This document shows positions 47,038 to 59,739 of a DNA stretch of 64,000 nt, one piece after another. Position 1 is the stretch's first letter; each line of letters starts with the position of its first letter. Both the position numbers and the translations under genes were made by a program. Below the pieces are notes generated by a model. The model was not told the DNA's origin. It saw only the letters and a program-made list of their open reading frames with translations, and ran no database searches. The stretch spans positions 123,759,989-123,823,988 of the forward strand of contig CP136068.1 in assembly GCA_032622095.1 (NCBI GenBank), read 5' to 3'. This DNA is from Siphonodentalium dalli. Its lineage: Eukaryota > Mollusca > Scaphopoda > Gadilida > Siphonodentaliidae.

Positions 47038-47622
47038 TGATAGAATTCCAGGAATTGTACATTCACTTACAATAGTATAGATTCACTGCAATCTGCCGCG
47101 GAATTTCCCAAAATTGTAGGCTACTTTCATTTTCAATAGGATTTTCCACTTTCACTTTTCACTTTTACCACGCAAATCGACCTTAGTTGACACATATATA
47201 TGGCACACTGGCTGAGTCCATGACAAATAGTTCATGTAGAATGCTTCTTTCGTTTAATTAAAGCTCACCTCGTTAAAACGCATGTCAATCGTATTTGTTT
47301 ACAAATTGCATTGGGTGCGAATATTTGCAGTAGGTCCCGATTTGTGGAGATCACTTTGCGGAAGTCCCCGAATTCGCGGAGGTCCTCTAAAATGGGCGAT
47401 ATATATAGATTTTAATAGGGAACGGGTGCGTATAAGTCAATTGATACGTATCTTAAACAAATAACGACACGATCATCATAATAAAGGTCAGTTCTATCAA
47501 TTATATATGCACCGAGTTCACTTGGTGCAAATCAAACGGCGATAAATATTCTCGTGTGCCAGAAGGACTCCTTAAAGTTGTGAATAAGATGAATATTTAT
47601 TAGATGGTATTTAACAAGTCAT

Positions 47623-47651
47623 TAGTTAGCGCCTATATAAGCGCTAACTAA
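47623..47651. repeat. Short hairpin TAGTTAGCGC...GCGCTAACTA
   Basis: Perfect 10-bp arms around CTATATAA. Confidence 0.8.
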
Positions 47652-47669
47652 TGAATGATATTTTATATT

Positions 47670-47748
47670 ATAATTATATCATAATTTATATTTATGGCTA
47701 ATAATATGATCTTGGTGGCGTTACCATTTCTGACTATGGTTTTCTTGT
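47670..47748 (+). repeat. Direct repeat with 41095-41172
   Basis: See the copy at 41095. Here the right flank continues TTTATTTGTGTTACATATCA rather than the GC-rich patch. Confidence 0.85.
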
Positions 47749-47749
47749 T

Positions 47750-48490
47750 TTATTTGTGTTACATATCATCTGGTACCCATCAAGGATCATTTCGGCCAAT
47801 TTGGCCGTTTACTTCATGGCTGTTTTTCATCTGACGTGTTTGTCGGGATAAATAATGTGGAGGATTTATGTAAATGTTAGCCCAAACTACATTTCCAAGT
47901 AACGATGGTTTTGTTGTTTATTTTGATGAATAATACCGCGTCAGATGAATTCAGCCCAAATATGTTAACAGTTGTCGTGACAAACATTCGCAGTAGGTTA
48001 GCGTTATTTAGTATTTGTGGATGTCCTTTAACATGGGGAAAATAGACTACTGCGCTTGAACGAGCATGTGAATTTGTCGTTTTTAATGTATAGCAACTTG
48101 ATAATCAATAACAGAGGCATTCTCTGTCAAATAAGGTCGCTCTATTTACGATACCAATTGGGGAACTTTGTAAATTAAAATACGCGTAAATCAGCGTAAA
48201 CGTATACCTGCTGCAAATAGAGAAGGTGTCGGAATCGGCGTACTCGCCCCAGTGCTAACTCGCCCCAATCGACGTGTGCCAACTCGGAATAAAAGGCCAG
48301 CTCGGAATAAAAGATGTATACGGGGTGCTATATGGCGTTCGGTCCGTTGTTTCTCAATGAATATTATTGAAATTTGGTGTATATGTCCGGGCTGGGACAT
48401 GGAATACAACAACGTTTGAATTGTTTTTAAATTTACAAATTTGTTGATTTTATTCATGTTTGTTTTCGTTCTGAAACCAGCTGAAACACA
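47750..48490. other. No gene seen
   Basis: A few short repeats (AACTCGGAATAAAAG twice near 48280-48310; ACTCGCCCCA twice). No coding support. Confidence 0.4.
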
Positions 48491-48815
48491 CTATAAAGTG
48501 TATATAATATAATAACGAACACGAGACATACATAATTTATAAACTGTTAACAAAAGATATCAAATTCAATACATGACAAAGATGACTCAGTGGAGTTTAT
48601 AAAGTGAACATAAAAACATTGAGGTAAGAATCTTTTTAAGGAATGCAACTGTATTTAATGATAATAAACACATAAATTAAAATAACAAACATGAGACATA
48701 CATGATTTATAAACTGTTAACAAAAGATATCAAACTCAATACATGACAAAGATGACTCAGTGAAGTTTATAAAGTGAACATACAAATATTAAGGTAAGAA
48801 TCTTTTTAAGCATTA
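48490..48815. repeat. 182-bp tandem duplication
   Basis: CAAAAGATATCAAA(T/C)TCAAT and ATGACAAAGATGACTCAGTG appear about 182 bp apart within two 140-bp copies. Confidence 0.88.
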
Positions 48816-48829
48816 CTAAACCGTTTAGC

Positions 48830-50250
48830 AGAGTCCACTACACTCATCCGATCATCATCAAACTTCATATTTATCTTGATATTGATCTATCAGATGAGAG
48901 CTATCAAATATTTTTTTAATTTTATAGGGAAAAATGGTCGCCAGCGGCCATATTGCATTTACGTTATATGTTATCGCGTCATGTCGATATCTAGTATTAC
49001 TTAGAAATTTTACCTTTCCAGATTCATAATTTCTCCATTGACTGTAACAGATGGAATTATTCCCCTCTTCGGATAGAGTGTCACTGAAACTTTATTTTGT
49101 CAGACTGTCTGTATAGTCACTGATTATATATGGCAATAATCTGTAATAAGATGTAGCACTATTTTATTTTATATTTACATGCAGTGCTGTTTTTATACAA
49201 CAATTCTAATCCCCCTAGATCATCATGTGATCGACCATACATCGCGCGAGGACCTGGTTGAATTAAGGGGTTTTTTATGGATAACTTCTGTCCTCAAGTT
49301 AGATTATACTTATGACATTTAATGGCATGTTTCTAACGTGGAGGGTTAAATATACTTGAGACACCACCACTCTTCAATTCACACCAAGTTCTCAGCTGTC
49401 ACATTCGGATATTAGAACCCATAGCCATGATATATGGTTTAAATTATTTTGTGTATACTAGTAATATTGTTATTTTCAGTACCTTTATATATCAGTACTG
49501 TGTATAACAATGCATATAAATTAATCCATGTATACATGTATATTGATTCAACGGATTCAGTGGTTTTGTCCATCAGTCTATCAAATTTGCGGGGAAAACA
49601 TGGCCACAAGCAGTACACCCTGCTAAATTTCGAATTTGAATCAATTGGCGCACCCTGCAGCCAGCTTTTATTGGAGAACTTTTTCTCGTGTGGATATTTT
49701 GGGTCACCGCTAGATGTGAGCCATAATTTGTTCTCAAACTGTCCTTGTGAAGACATCACTGCCAGCGGTGATCTTGAATTTTACTATTTTTATGGCTAAA
49801 TAATTTGGTTGATCCTACAGACGACACCCCTTGTCCGATCGTCACCAGATTCCACAATGATCTTCTGGATAACCAGGGTGAGAGTAATCTAATTTTCCCG
49901 ACTCGGAATTTCGTTAAAAAATATTACCACAGGCAGCAATTTGGTATCTTACTGTTTGATCCTCTTTTGCATGACTGAATTGTTTAGCAACTGTACAGAC
50001 ATATCCCTCATCTGATAGTCACCAAACTTCATAGTGATCTTCGGGCTGACAACTAGATGGGAGCTATCGAATGCTTTGAATTTTTTTGGAAAACATTGTT
50101 GCCAGCAGTCATCTTCTATTTTGGTTTTTATATACATGTATATCTCTTCATTCGGATAGCCAGTATTACGTAGGTACTTCAACTTTCCGCATTCCTGTCA
50201 TCATTTGAAATATAAAAATTTACCTGATATATGCACCCTTCAAAATTTGT
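48830..50250. repeat. Degenerate repeat of about 400-450 bp, two to three copies
   Basis: Similar paragraphs at 48840-48965, 49830-49880 and 50000-50125: CCGATCATCATCAAACTTCA, GATGAGAGCTATC/GATGGGAGCTATC, GGTCGCCAGCGGCCAT/TTGTTGCCAGCAGTCAT. ORFs of about 100 codons at 49439-49799 have no motifs. Confidence 0.5.
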
Positions 50251-50367
50251 TTCGTCGTATCTATTTTAATGACCCGTATGGTAATATTGATACAGATATA
50301 TTTGTCAAACATTTCTTTGTACAATATACAGGTATTTAGTTTGTAACTAAATCTAGAAATATATAAT

Positions 50368-50867
50368 AGTAGCTGGTGGACCCGACTTCGTCCGGGATGT
50401 TCCCCTCTGATTTTCGGAGAATTACGCGATTTAACCTTGAATTGACAATTTTAAAGGTGAACGTCATGTCTGGTCACGATTTGACCCGTCCAAAACACTC
50501 CCCGGACAAAAGTCACGACAAAAGTACCCGTCGAAATCCGCCCGGCTTTACCCGATTTGACCTTGAATTGACAATTTTGAATGTCAAGATCAGGTCAGGG
50601 TCATGATTTGACCCACCCGAAACACTCCTGGGACAAAAGTAACAGTAGGTATTAAATTTCGTTGAAATACTTCCGTTTTACCAGATTTTACCTTGAATTG
50701 ATCTTTTTGAATGTCAAAGTCAGGTCGGGATCAAGATTTGACCCGTCCAAAATACTCCCTGGAAATAATTTACCCTAGGTATCAAATTTCGTCAAATCTG
50801 TCCGGCAGTTTTCCCGGCCATAGCTAACAGACAAACAGACAGACAGATGTCCAAAATATATATTAAA
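50368..50867 (-). mobile_element. Helitron-like element with about 130-bp repeats (minus)
   Basis: The reverse of the 40385-40982 family: hairpin CCCGACTTCGTCCGGG near 50380 (CTAG degraded) and repeated TTTGACCCGTCCAAAACACTC units. Its 5' end abuts the CTAG of the next element. Confidence 0.7.
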
Positions 50868-51255
50868 CTAGCTGATGTACTCGACTTCGTTCGGACTATT
50901 TAGGGATTTTTTTGTGATCGCCTCCATCTGGACAGTACCCAGTATATACAGCGTCTGGCCAAACTATTGTTCAATTGGTCCAGAAACATGCCTATATCAA
51001 CACGTTCGAGAACGTGGTCCCACGTGAAATTGGACCCGTCCATTTTGCTCCCGGGATCGAAGTAGTTCTACACACAACATTTTAGTCGGATCGGTCAAGG
51101 TCCAGAAACATGCCCTAGAGCGAGGTCAAGTTGACACGTTAAATACCAAATCCGAGTCGGATCGGTCGAGCAGTGTTAGAGTCTATAACACATACACACA
51201 TGCATTCATGCATACACACGTACATACAGACAGGTGTTCCAAAATGTATAATCGA
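50868..51255 (-). mobile_element. Non-autonomous Helitron, 388 bp (minus)
   Basis: On the minus strand it begins TCGATTATACATTTTGGAAC at 51255, preceded by A, and ends CCGAACGAAGTCGAGTACAT, then CAG and CTAG (50871-50868). The hairpin has decayed slightly. It shares its body with 22150-22451. Confidence 0.75.
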
Positions 51256-51405
51256 TAGCTACAACAATTCTATGGTAGATAGTTCACGGCCGACCTGATG
51301 CATGCATCTTAGTTTTCTTGTAATGGGTGGTGGCTTGCTTTTGACATCCAATTGTTGTATTTGCTCTACCCAGATTAAGTGTGAAATCGATACCTACGTT
51401 ACCAC

Positions 51406-53469
51406 AGTGGATCAACTGACACGAACCAAAACCGGAAGTCGTAGATTTCGAGGTGGACAAATATTTGTTGACATTTTTGACGGGTTTTTGGGAAAATAAA
51501 CGCTTGGATAGCATATCTGACCAACTGAAGGTGAGTGAATATTTCTTCGCTAATGTTCGGACACCGACGATCAATTTAAGTCAGTTGTCATTGTTCGATC
51601 GCGGAAAAAAATGTCATTTAATCATCACCGCGAGACGATTTCTTCCCCAAAATATCCCAGAAAATCATACTTTTCACATTCATCGCAGACAGCTGTCGCA
51701 ACAACCTATATACCAATCGAAAGGCCTGTCCCCCCCCCCCCATAAATACATATTTTGAGTATTTTCACGGACTGTTCCAAAATTCCAAATTTCATCTTTT
51801 GATGCAGGTACCCACTCGAAAATACTGTCTGGTTATTCCCGAAAAAATTAATCATTAGTTGTAAAAAATCTGTCCGCTTAGTCGTGATTTTGCTGAAGTC
51901 TGCCATCTTCAATTTCTGGTCGAAAAAGCAATTTTGCCGCAGATGATGGGCGTTTCATTTGACTTTTGCGTGGCCACAATGGTTCTGTAATGTTGTATAT
52001 GTCTCCTGGTACAACATAACATCCAGGCAGTGACTTATATATATATAACTGAACTGTAACATGTAACTGAAATCCAACTACGAAGTACATGTTTGGTAAA
52101 CATATAACTTTTGATGTATGTAATATTGTTAACTCTGACTTGTCATCACTCTCGGAAGGCCGACATAACAAAAATTATTTGCATCCAACATTTTTCAGAA
52201 AAATGCAGCGGTGTGCCGATTTTTACCCTTTATATTTGATTATACACTCGCAACGAGTTGTGGGGTTATACAGGAAGCAGCTTGTTCGTCCTTTCGTGTG
52301 GGCAATTTTCCGAGTTTTTATTCCTAAGTTTTGCGGTCATTTGTTGTTTTTTTTGCTTGGCATATATATATTTAGTACCATGGGAACATTCGAACCTATG
52401 ACTATGAAATATGTCAGACTTTTTTGTGTGGAGTTATATATGACATTTTTCGACTTAGAAAATTATTGTTTTCAATATTCAGCAATGGTTAAAACAATAA
52501 TGAGGAGGGGACTAAAACATACTGTCGGAGGGGTGGGTGTACAGCTATATCTGTTACTAATATTAGCTTAAGTTCAAGTCCACTAAGCGATATTATTTTA
52601 TAATTCCAGGTGCTACCGACGAGAGGATCGCATGCCTGCCTTCATATGTAACCACTGTGAGGCAAAGGCTGGCGGCTTCGCTGAGGCAATCGACGGTGGG
52701 ATTTTACAACACCCGAATGAATGTTTGAAGATAAAATTATTGAAAATAAAAAATATATAAATTATTTATAATAAAATACTATACAATACTATACTATACA
52801 ATACTATACGAAATATTGGTACTCTCGGTTGATATAGAGAATAGAAACATCATCGGGAAAACTCCAGTGTTCTTTCGAGTTGTTGTATTCTTAATCCCAC
52901 CTTGGCTGTCCTTTAATGTAGAAGTGTTGTGTTTCCTACATGTATATATATAGCGGGTAAAATTCCAATCTATAGCGTACAACTGAATGTGGGACCAGAT
53001 GCAAGTTACTTTTGTAAATATATAGGCACGTGATTTTTGTCCTGTTCTATTCAAATCGCGCCATAATTAATTGTTTCCACATTGATTCACACACTGGACA
53101 ATTTGGTGGGAAGTTTTTAACGCAATTGGTCGCGTATATATTCAAATTTAATGACATGCAGACAGATCCTATTCGTTCGTATATATAGACAAAAAATTAA
53201 CTGTATAGGAGGTCAAATTCACATTTAATAATGAATTGCGCTTAAGCGCAAATACCACTTATCGCGCTGAAGCACACATATGGCATTTGCGCATAATTGA
53301 AATGAATTGCGCTTAAGTGCAATTAATTGCGATTAAGCGCTATGAGTTGATTGAGTGTAAGTGTAACTACCCATATAACCTAACTATTAGCATGACCGGG
53401 TGTATCTGCATTTGGCTAATTTAAACTAAAGGTCCTCAATCCGATCAGAAAGACCCATAATATAAAGAT

Positions 53470-53501
<32 letters not shown>

Positions 53502-55206
53502 ATTTCTTCAAAATAAGCTTTAGTTATCAGAATCGATTAACTGCAAAAAATAATGCTGACCACTGTCAACTATGGTATCAAATTTCCCAAAAACGTGTGA
53601 TTTATAAACATTTTGTTCAACAAAATATTGCCGTATAATTACTAAAGTATCACGAAATTTTACCGTATTACCACTTGTTTTAGAGTTATCCATCTTCATC
53701 CGCAATTTTGACCGAAACCACCCTTTTGACGGCGTGTTTCTGGGCAGCAATCAATTGAAATAACAAATTTCAATAATCGATATCTGATCACACTTGAGCT
53801 TTGATGGGATGGTTCCTCGACTCGACTCGACTCGACTAAAACAGAAGGTAATACTGTCGCGAGTCACCCATTTTGATAAAGAATTTAGACTAGTTCACAA
53901 TCCCAACTATTCAAAGCAATGAAAACAAGGAGGTGATATGTCAATATGAGTTCAGGTTTAGTTATAGATACACCTATTTATTCACCAGGGGTACATAGTT
54001 ACATATAACCACGAATTGCACTTAATCGCAAATAATTATGCTTAAGTGCTATTGCTTAATTGCAATTAATTATGAAATGTGAATTTGGCCTCTCATGGAA
54101 ATGGGAATAGACATCTGCATATTTGATGGCTATGCTATAATATGTAATATTAGCGAAAATTCCCCGAAATATGGCTGGGTGCCTGTAGTTTAAAACATAA
54201 ACATAAAGGGGTGTATATATATATCACCGAAAAAATGTAGTGAAAACTTTATACAATCGTAATCAAAACTCGGGTGGTGGGTCCCGAAAGTGGCCATAAT
54301 GAAAGAGAACAGCTATGGGTCCCGATTTGTTTTTTCTTAAAATATCGAATTAAAAAAAAAATTTAAGTATCAAATTTCACGCTATATACTGGCTGAAATA
54401 TCAAGCTATTGGAAAATACATCTACACCTCCCACCATCAAAACAATCCTGTTGCTACGGCCTTGGTCACGGAGGGCATTGTAATATTCTTGTTCTAACAA
54501 AATTTTCATAAATAATTCTTTGGTTAATGACCTTACACGATCTGAACGACTGTTATGAGAACAAATTGCAAACTGTACTCGGTATTACTAAACTTGATCA
54601 GTATACTATAGTTGCAACAGAAAAGCAGTTGGCCAAAAACGTGCCACTGTTAACGAAAGGCAGCCAACCAACTAATCCATTTCGACTCTTGATTGAACAA
54701 CAAAAACTGTCCGCCGGGTCTGGTGGATTGCAACTAAATTCCGGGGTGTACAGGACTAACCGGACAGTATTTTCGAGGTGGGTACTTGCATCAAAAGATG
54801 AAATTTGGAATTTTGAGACAGTCCGTGAAAATACTCAAAATATGCATTTGTGGGGGGGGGGGGGGACAGACCATTCGATTGGTATATAGGTTGTTGCGAC
54901 AGCTGTCTGCGATGAATGTGAAAGGCATGATTTTCTGGGATATTTTGGGGAAGAAATCGTCTCGCGGCGATGATTAAATGACATTTTTTTCCGCGATCGA
55001 ACAATGACAACTGACTTAAATTGATCGTCGGTGTCCGAACATTAGCGAAGAAATATTCACTCACCTTCAGTTGGTCAGATATGCTATCAAAGCGTTTTTT
55101 TTTTTTTTTAAACCGTCAAAAAATGTCAACAAATATTTGTCGACTGATATTTCTTCACCTCGAAATCTACGACTTCCGGTTTTGATTCGTGTCCGTTGAT
55201 CCACAG
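51406..55206. mobile_element. 3.8-kb foldback, arms about 430 bp
   Basis: GTGGATCAACTGACACGAAC at the left is matched by the complement of GTTTTGATTCGTGTCCGTTGATCCAC at the right. Inverted similarity runs 51406-51838 against 54762-55206 (CGGAAGTCGTAGATTTCGAG, CGACGATCAATTTAAGTCAG, a poly-C/poly-G tract). ORFs in the arms are antisense mirror images. The 160-codon frame at 52089-52571 in the spacer has no recognisable domain. Confidence 0.8.
53207..54098. mobile_element. TIR element with GCGCTTAAGCGC subterminal repeats (890 bp)
   Basis: Left GAGGTCAAATTCACATTTAA and right AAATGTGAATTTGGCCTC are inverted. Both ends continue into TTGCGCTTAAGCGCAAAT-like palindromes (53236-53340; 54010-54062). 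The centre is interspersed repeat X in reverse (53515-53825), with a (CAA)n run at 53468-53502. It is nested in the 51406-55206 foldback. Confidence 0.75.
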
Positions 55207-55631
55207 AGGCGTTATTTCGCTAAAATCCTGATTCAGAATCAGGATTCAGATTACAGATTGGTCACCGTACGACTTGGTTCTGCAAAAGAACAGACCAGAA
55301 ATGGGCAGAATCGGTAAACGAACAGACCGTAATCTCAATTTCGTGGTAATCCGATTCTGGATTCGGATTCCGATTACGGACTCAAATGTTCGTAATGTAA
55401 ACAAACCGAGATTTCGCCACCTCGGAGTTTAAAAACACAATAAAACATGAGAATTCGTCTCTTGTGTACAAATTATTGCAGAATATAAACGAAGTATACC
55501 AAAGAATTTTAAGTGCGGAGACAAATTTGTTTTATTGAATGTAAACTGAGAGAATATTACTGAAATTAGCCAAATAATAACGCTATTGATAGTAACGCTG
55601 GGGGAGCACTTCGGTTGATGGCGAAGTAAAA
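55207..55631. other. Spacer with ATTCAGATT/GATTACGGA-type imperfect repeats
   Basis: CTGATTCAGAATCAG palindrome and GATTCTGGATTCGGATTCCG words; partly similar, inverted, to 62690-62755 (TAGCGAAATAACG(A/C)CTCTGTGG). No gene. Confidence 0.5.
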
Positions 55632-56016
55632 TTAAAGGGGTACTGTACGCCAAATGTTGTTGTTGGTTTCTATAGTCTCCGAGTCGGAGAATAAGGTAAC
55701 AATTTTTTCATTATTTGAAAGTCTGTTGAGTACGAAGTAGTGTTACGGATGACAAATTTACCGGAATGCAAAAATACAAATTGTCGTTGTCGAGTAATTT
55801 TTGTACAGTTTTCAACCAAATGAATCAAATAAAAGTTATATTATAGGCATACTAGTCCCATATAATCATTTAAGTTATTGTATCGTCGCTAGTCAGTGAG
55901 TGGCTTGATAGTCCAGGCACATTAGGCGTGAATGGGGAAAAGTAAGGAAACATAAGGCCATAACATCGCGAATGCGTCACGAAAAGTCCCATAAAATCGG
56001 AGTTGAGCTTTCGGAG

Positions 56017-56519
56017 TTAAAGGCACGTGCGGCCTTAATTGTCGAAAATATTCATATTTGTTCCAAACACCGTAAACAGAAAAACAATTAAAACGCACAC
56101 AGTTCCGTTCATATATACCATGACCATCGCGTAAACAGCATGTTATAATAAAGACTTACTATATTTTACCTAAGCAAGAGCCTGATTGTGTTACAGAAGA
56201 CAGCACAATGCTACTGGCTAATCACACACAAATGGCATAAACGCTCTTTATTATTTCCATATCAGGTATTCATCAACAAAGAACGCTCTTTATGTTTACC
56301 ATCATAATATAAACAAACACCAGAAAAGTTACTTTTTATACTTTTGTTTACATAACAATGGTCAAAAATATGACAATAACATACTGTTTATGCGATATTT
56401 CTTATTTGTATACGGACAAAGTCTATCTACATTTTGATGTTCTTTCTGTTTGTGGCGGTTTTTGACGGGTGGAGATATTTTCACAGGATACCCACCGCCA
56501 AGGCCAACCGTGTCTTTAA
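56017..56519. mobile_element. TTAA MITE family 1, full copy nested in the foldback
   Basis: TTAA-AGGCACGTGCGGCCTTA at the left; the right end is the complement of a diverged version and finishes in TTAA. About 97% similar by eye to 62798-63299. Its insertion interrupts the left arm of the foldback after TTGAGCTTTCGGAG, which continues uninterrupted in the right arm. Confidence 0.85.
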
Positions 56520-57179
56520 CCAATGTTTTCCATAAAAAAATAAAAACTTAAATTTTTTTCACAATCATAGGAATAATGGGATGATTTAACAATTTTTCAG
56601 CCGAAACATATACCAAATGTACTCAATATTGTTCAATACACAATTCTCGAACCAGAGATACAAATTCAACGGGGGAATTTGAATGAATTTCGCAGATATG
56701 GATATAAAATAACATAATGACCCCAAAAAATGACGATTTTTTCAGACAAACTGTCCTATTCGATTTCAAATTTCTCGGGCTATTCATTACATAGGCGCAA
56801 GCAATTTGTTTTAAAAACTGCACAGACGTCACTCCTGCAATATAATATGCGGGATTAGCAACTATACCTATGATAAGTGGTCAATACTTGTAAAACTTGT
56901 AAAAACATAACCCTACCCCCTAAACTGGCTCTTGTCACATTTTGCTCTTCCACTAGTCCAAGTGCTTGTTGTAGAAAACACACCAACTGTGAAAAGGGCG
57001 ATGAAACTTGGCACATATGTTCCTTATACGCTACTGCTCATTTTCACATGTGGCGACATTTGCGACAGGCTCTTCTTAGCAACGGTTGCTAGGCAACTAC
57101 CCGGCATCGGATTAATGCATATGATTGATATTATATGTGTTCTAACAAACTAAACTACGTCGTGTAGCATTTTTATGGA

Positions 57180-57560
57180 GAAAATAATTGTTGTCAGTTT
57201 TGACCTGACTGACAAATTACCATATTTCTTACTTACAAGGGGTGACGGTTGCTAGGGACACACACACACAATCTAAAAATGCACATATGGTATTATGGTA
57301 GCTTTAACAAACTAAACTACACCTATTAGCACTTTTATGTTGAAAACAATTAGAATATTTGTTGTTAGTGTTGAGCTGGCTGAAAAAAATACCATATAAT
57401 TCTCACTTATATGAGTGGTAACTGTTGCCAGGGTCATACCCGAAATACAAAAATGCACATATGACTAATATTATGGTAGTATTAACGTTTTTATGGTGAA
57501 AACAATTATAAATGTTGTTAGTGTGAGCCTAACCAGAATATGGGTACGATTATCCGTTAT
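57180..57560. repeat. Left-arm tandem units (TTTTTATGGNGAAAACAAT)
   Basis: Three units of 120-170 bp with ACGGTTGCTAGGGACA / ACTGTTGCCAGGGTCATAC and AATGCACATATG. They are mirrored at 59740-60260. Confidence 0.75.
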
Positions 57561-57639
57561 GCTCCATCAGTTTAGATATCGGGAATTCAAAGTGAGAGTT
57601 GAAAAGTTGTTGCTTATATTTAATATGAGGCATGGTCAT

Positions 57640-59330
57640 AATAGTTATATAAGCCATAGATCCACACAGCTAGTTGTATAATGTAAGTCACGGACCCACT
57701 CTACTATATATGAAGAACATAGCTAGGGTCAGCCACCAATATGTTAGCCATGGGCCTAGCCTACAATAGTTAGGTTAATAACCCAGGCACATATATAGTC
57801 ACAGGACCCATGTACATACATATAGAATATGGACGTATAGTATATGTATAGTCCATGAACCAGACCGCTTCATATAATAATACACGTATGGTATTTATGA
57901 CCATGACGCTGTTACATGGTGCAAATACCCAAGTGCCCACAGATAGACCATGTACTAAGCTACCATAGACCAAGTCCGATGCACAATACATTAGTGCACC
58001 ATGGATTCAGGACCCTATATATGGTATGAATATATGAGACAGTTTTGTAACAGACCAACCTATATATAGATATTGGACCGATGCCACATATACGAAAGTT
58101 AAGGAAGGAGGCCCTTATAAATAGCCCATACACATATGGCACTCGTTGGCCATGGACACATATACCCATACGTGTAAACCATGGACCAAGGCCGATATAT
58201 GTATGCCATATAGCATTGTACCCAGGCATAAGCAGGTGTCTGTCTATATATATGATATGAACCCACCCCTTATACGTGATATATCTACACAAAAGACCCA
58301 GGCAAGTTAAAATAGTGCTAATACACAGGTGACTATAATGATGTATGCATTGGATACAGGTGCCTACATGTAGGACATGTACACATGTCCCTAAATAAAA
58401 GCTACGGAACCGGCGTTATCAGTCATTTCATAGATTCACATATATGCTGGTAGGCAATGGACTGATCCACATATATAGGAGACACATGGACCCCATGCCC
58501 TACGGGTCAGTCATGGACCAAAATGCCTGTGCATGGACCCACGTCTATATATGCATACCATATACGTACGTCCGTTTTCAGCCATCCGACCAACGCCCTA
58601 TAGGATGGAGGTCCCTATAGATTGGCCGTGTGCACCACCATAGCTTGGCTATGGACCCAGGCTCATATAGGTAGGAAATTGAGACGGGCCACTATGGACA
58701 GCCCATGTATCCAGGCTGATTTAGTTCTGACCTTATCCAACAGTTATGACCTTATTACCAGACATTTATATTTAAGACATGAACCAATCCCATGAATGTA
58801 CATGACTATCTAGGTTATAACCACAGCCACGCATACGCCATGGACACATATGAACACCACATGTAGTGCAAATACACAGGCGTCTATAGTTATGAACGCA
58901 TGACATGTACCCAGCTCTATACGGCAAATCAATAGAACCAACCCTAAATAGTATATCATCGGTTCAGGCCCCTTTCTATGAAATGGACACAGTAGTTAAG
59001 ACGCGTCATTGGATGCTATTCCTTAGTAACTATTGGTTGGTAATGGGCCCATGGCTGCCCATCTAAATGGGTGTTGGTCACCGGTTCCAAAGGGTAGTTC
59101 ATGGTATCTCAGTCTGAAATATATAGGCCACGCTCATGCATGTACGAGCTCATATAGACTTGTAAATGACTCATGACCATGTATTGACATATGTGTAGTT
59201 ATGGCATGGATAGGGAGGAAACAAAGTTAGTTCATACCGTATAGCAACTGGTGTGCGGATGCTACCACACCGTGGTAGAGTGTTCTGCATGGGTGCCCTT
59301 GTCAAATGTAGTGCGAATGTCCTATTCTAT
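57640..59330. repeat. Degenerate minisatellite at the centre of the foldback
   Basis: Words such as CATGGACC, CAGGC(C/A)CATATATAG and ACACATATG recur irregularly for 1.7 kb, like 16195-17445 in the first foldback. A 14-base G run (about 59331) marks its right side. Confidence 0.65.
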
Positions 59331-59739
59331 GGGGGGGGGGGGGGTTCAGGTGGTATCGACATAAATGTGGGTCAATATGTTTACATGTCTCATTAAAATG
59401 TATTCCAACAATCGATTGATGGAAGAAACAATAATGAACTCCACACAGGTATGTTATTCTGATAAAACTAACTGAATAGTCTGTCAGTTTAAAGAAGATT
59501 TGTCAATGGTAGGTGGTTACCTAGCAACAATGAAACCTCAATACCAATTTGCCACACGAGAATCGCACGAGAATGTATCAGTACACAATACACAACCTTT
59601 AGTTATGCATCATTGTCAATATAAGCATACTAAGGCATATTATGAAACAATTATAACATGCAAATTTCCCGAAACTCATACCATATTATGAAACAGTTGT
59701 ATCAGTTAAATTACCAGAAACTCATACATATGGTATGTT

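Noticed and set aside
49439-49799. Overlapping 106- and 116-codon ORFs on opposite strands
   Set aside because: No motif, no start context, and in a degenerate repeat region; likely chance.
52089-52571. 160-codon ORF, the longest outside the Helitron apart from the antisense 202-codon frame
   Set aside because: Hydrophobic, AT-driven composition, no domain and no splice or promoter context, and it lies inside a foldback spacer.
23836-59345. G-quadruplex role for the long G/C runs (15418, 15657, 23836, 32408, 51729, 54850, 59331)
   Set aside because: These are single uninterrupted homopolymers of 10-14 bases that recur as parts of hAT and foldback repeats. Length may be a sequencing uncertainty, and there is no separate evidence of function.
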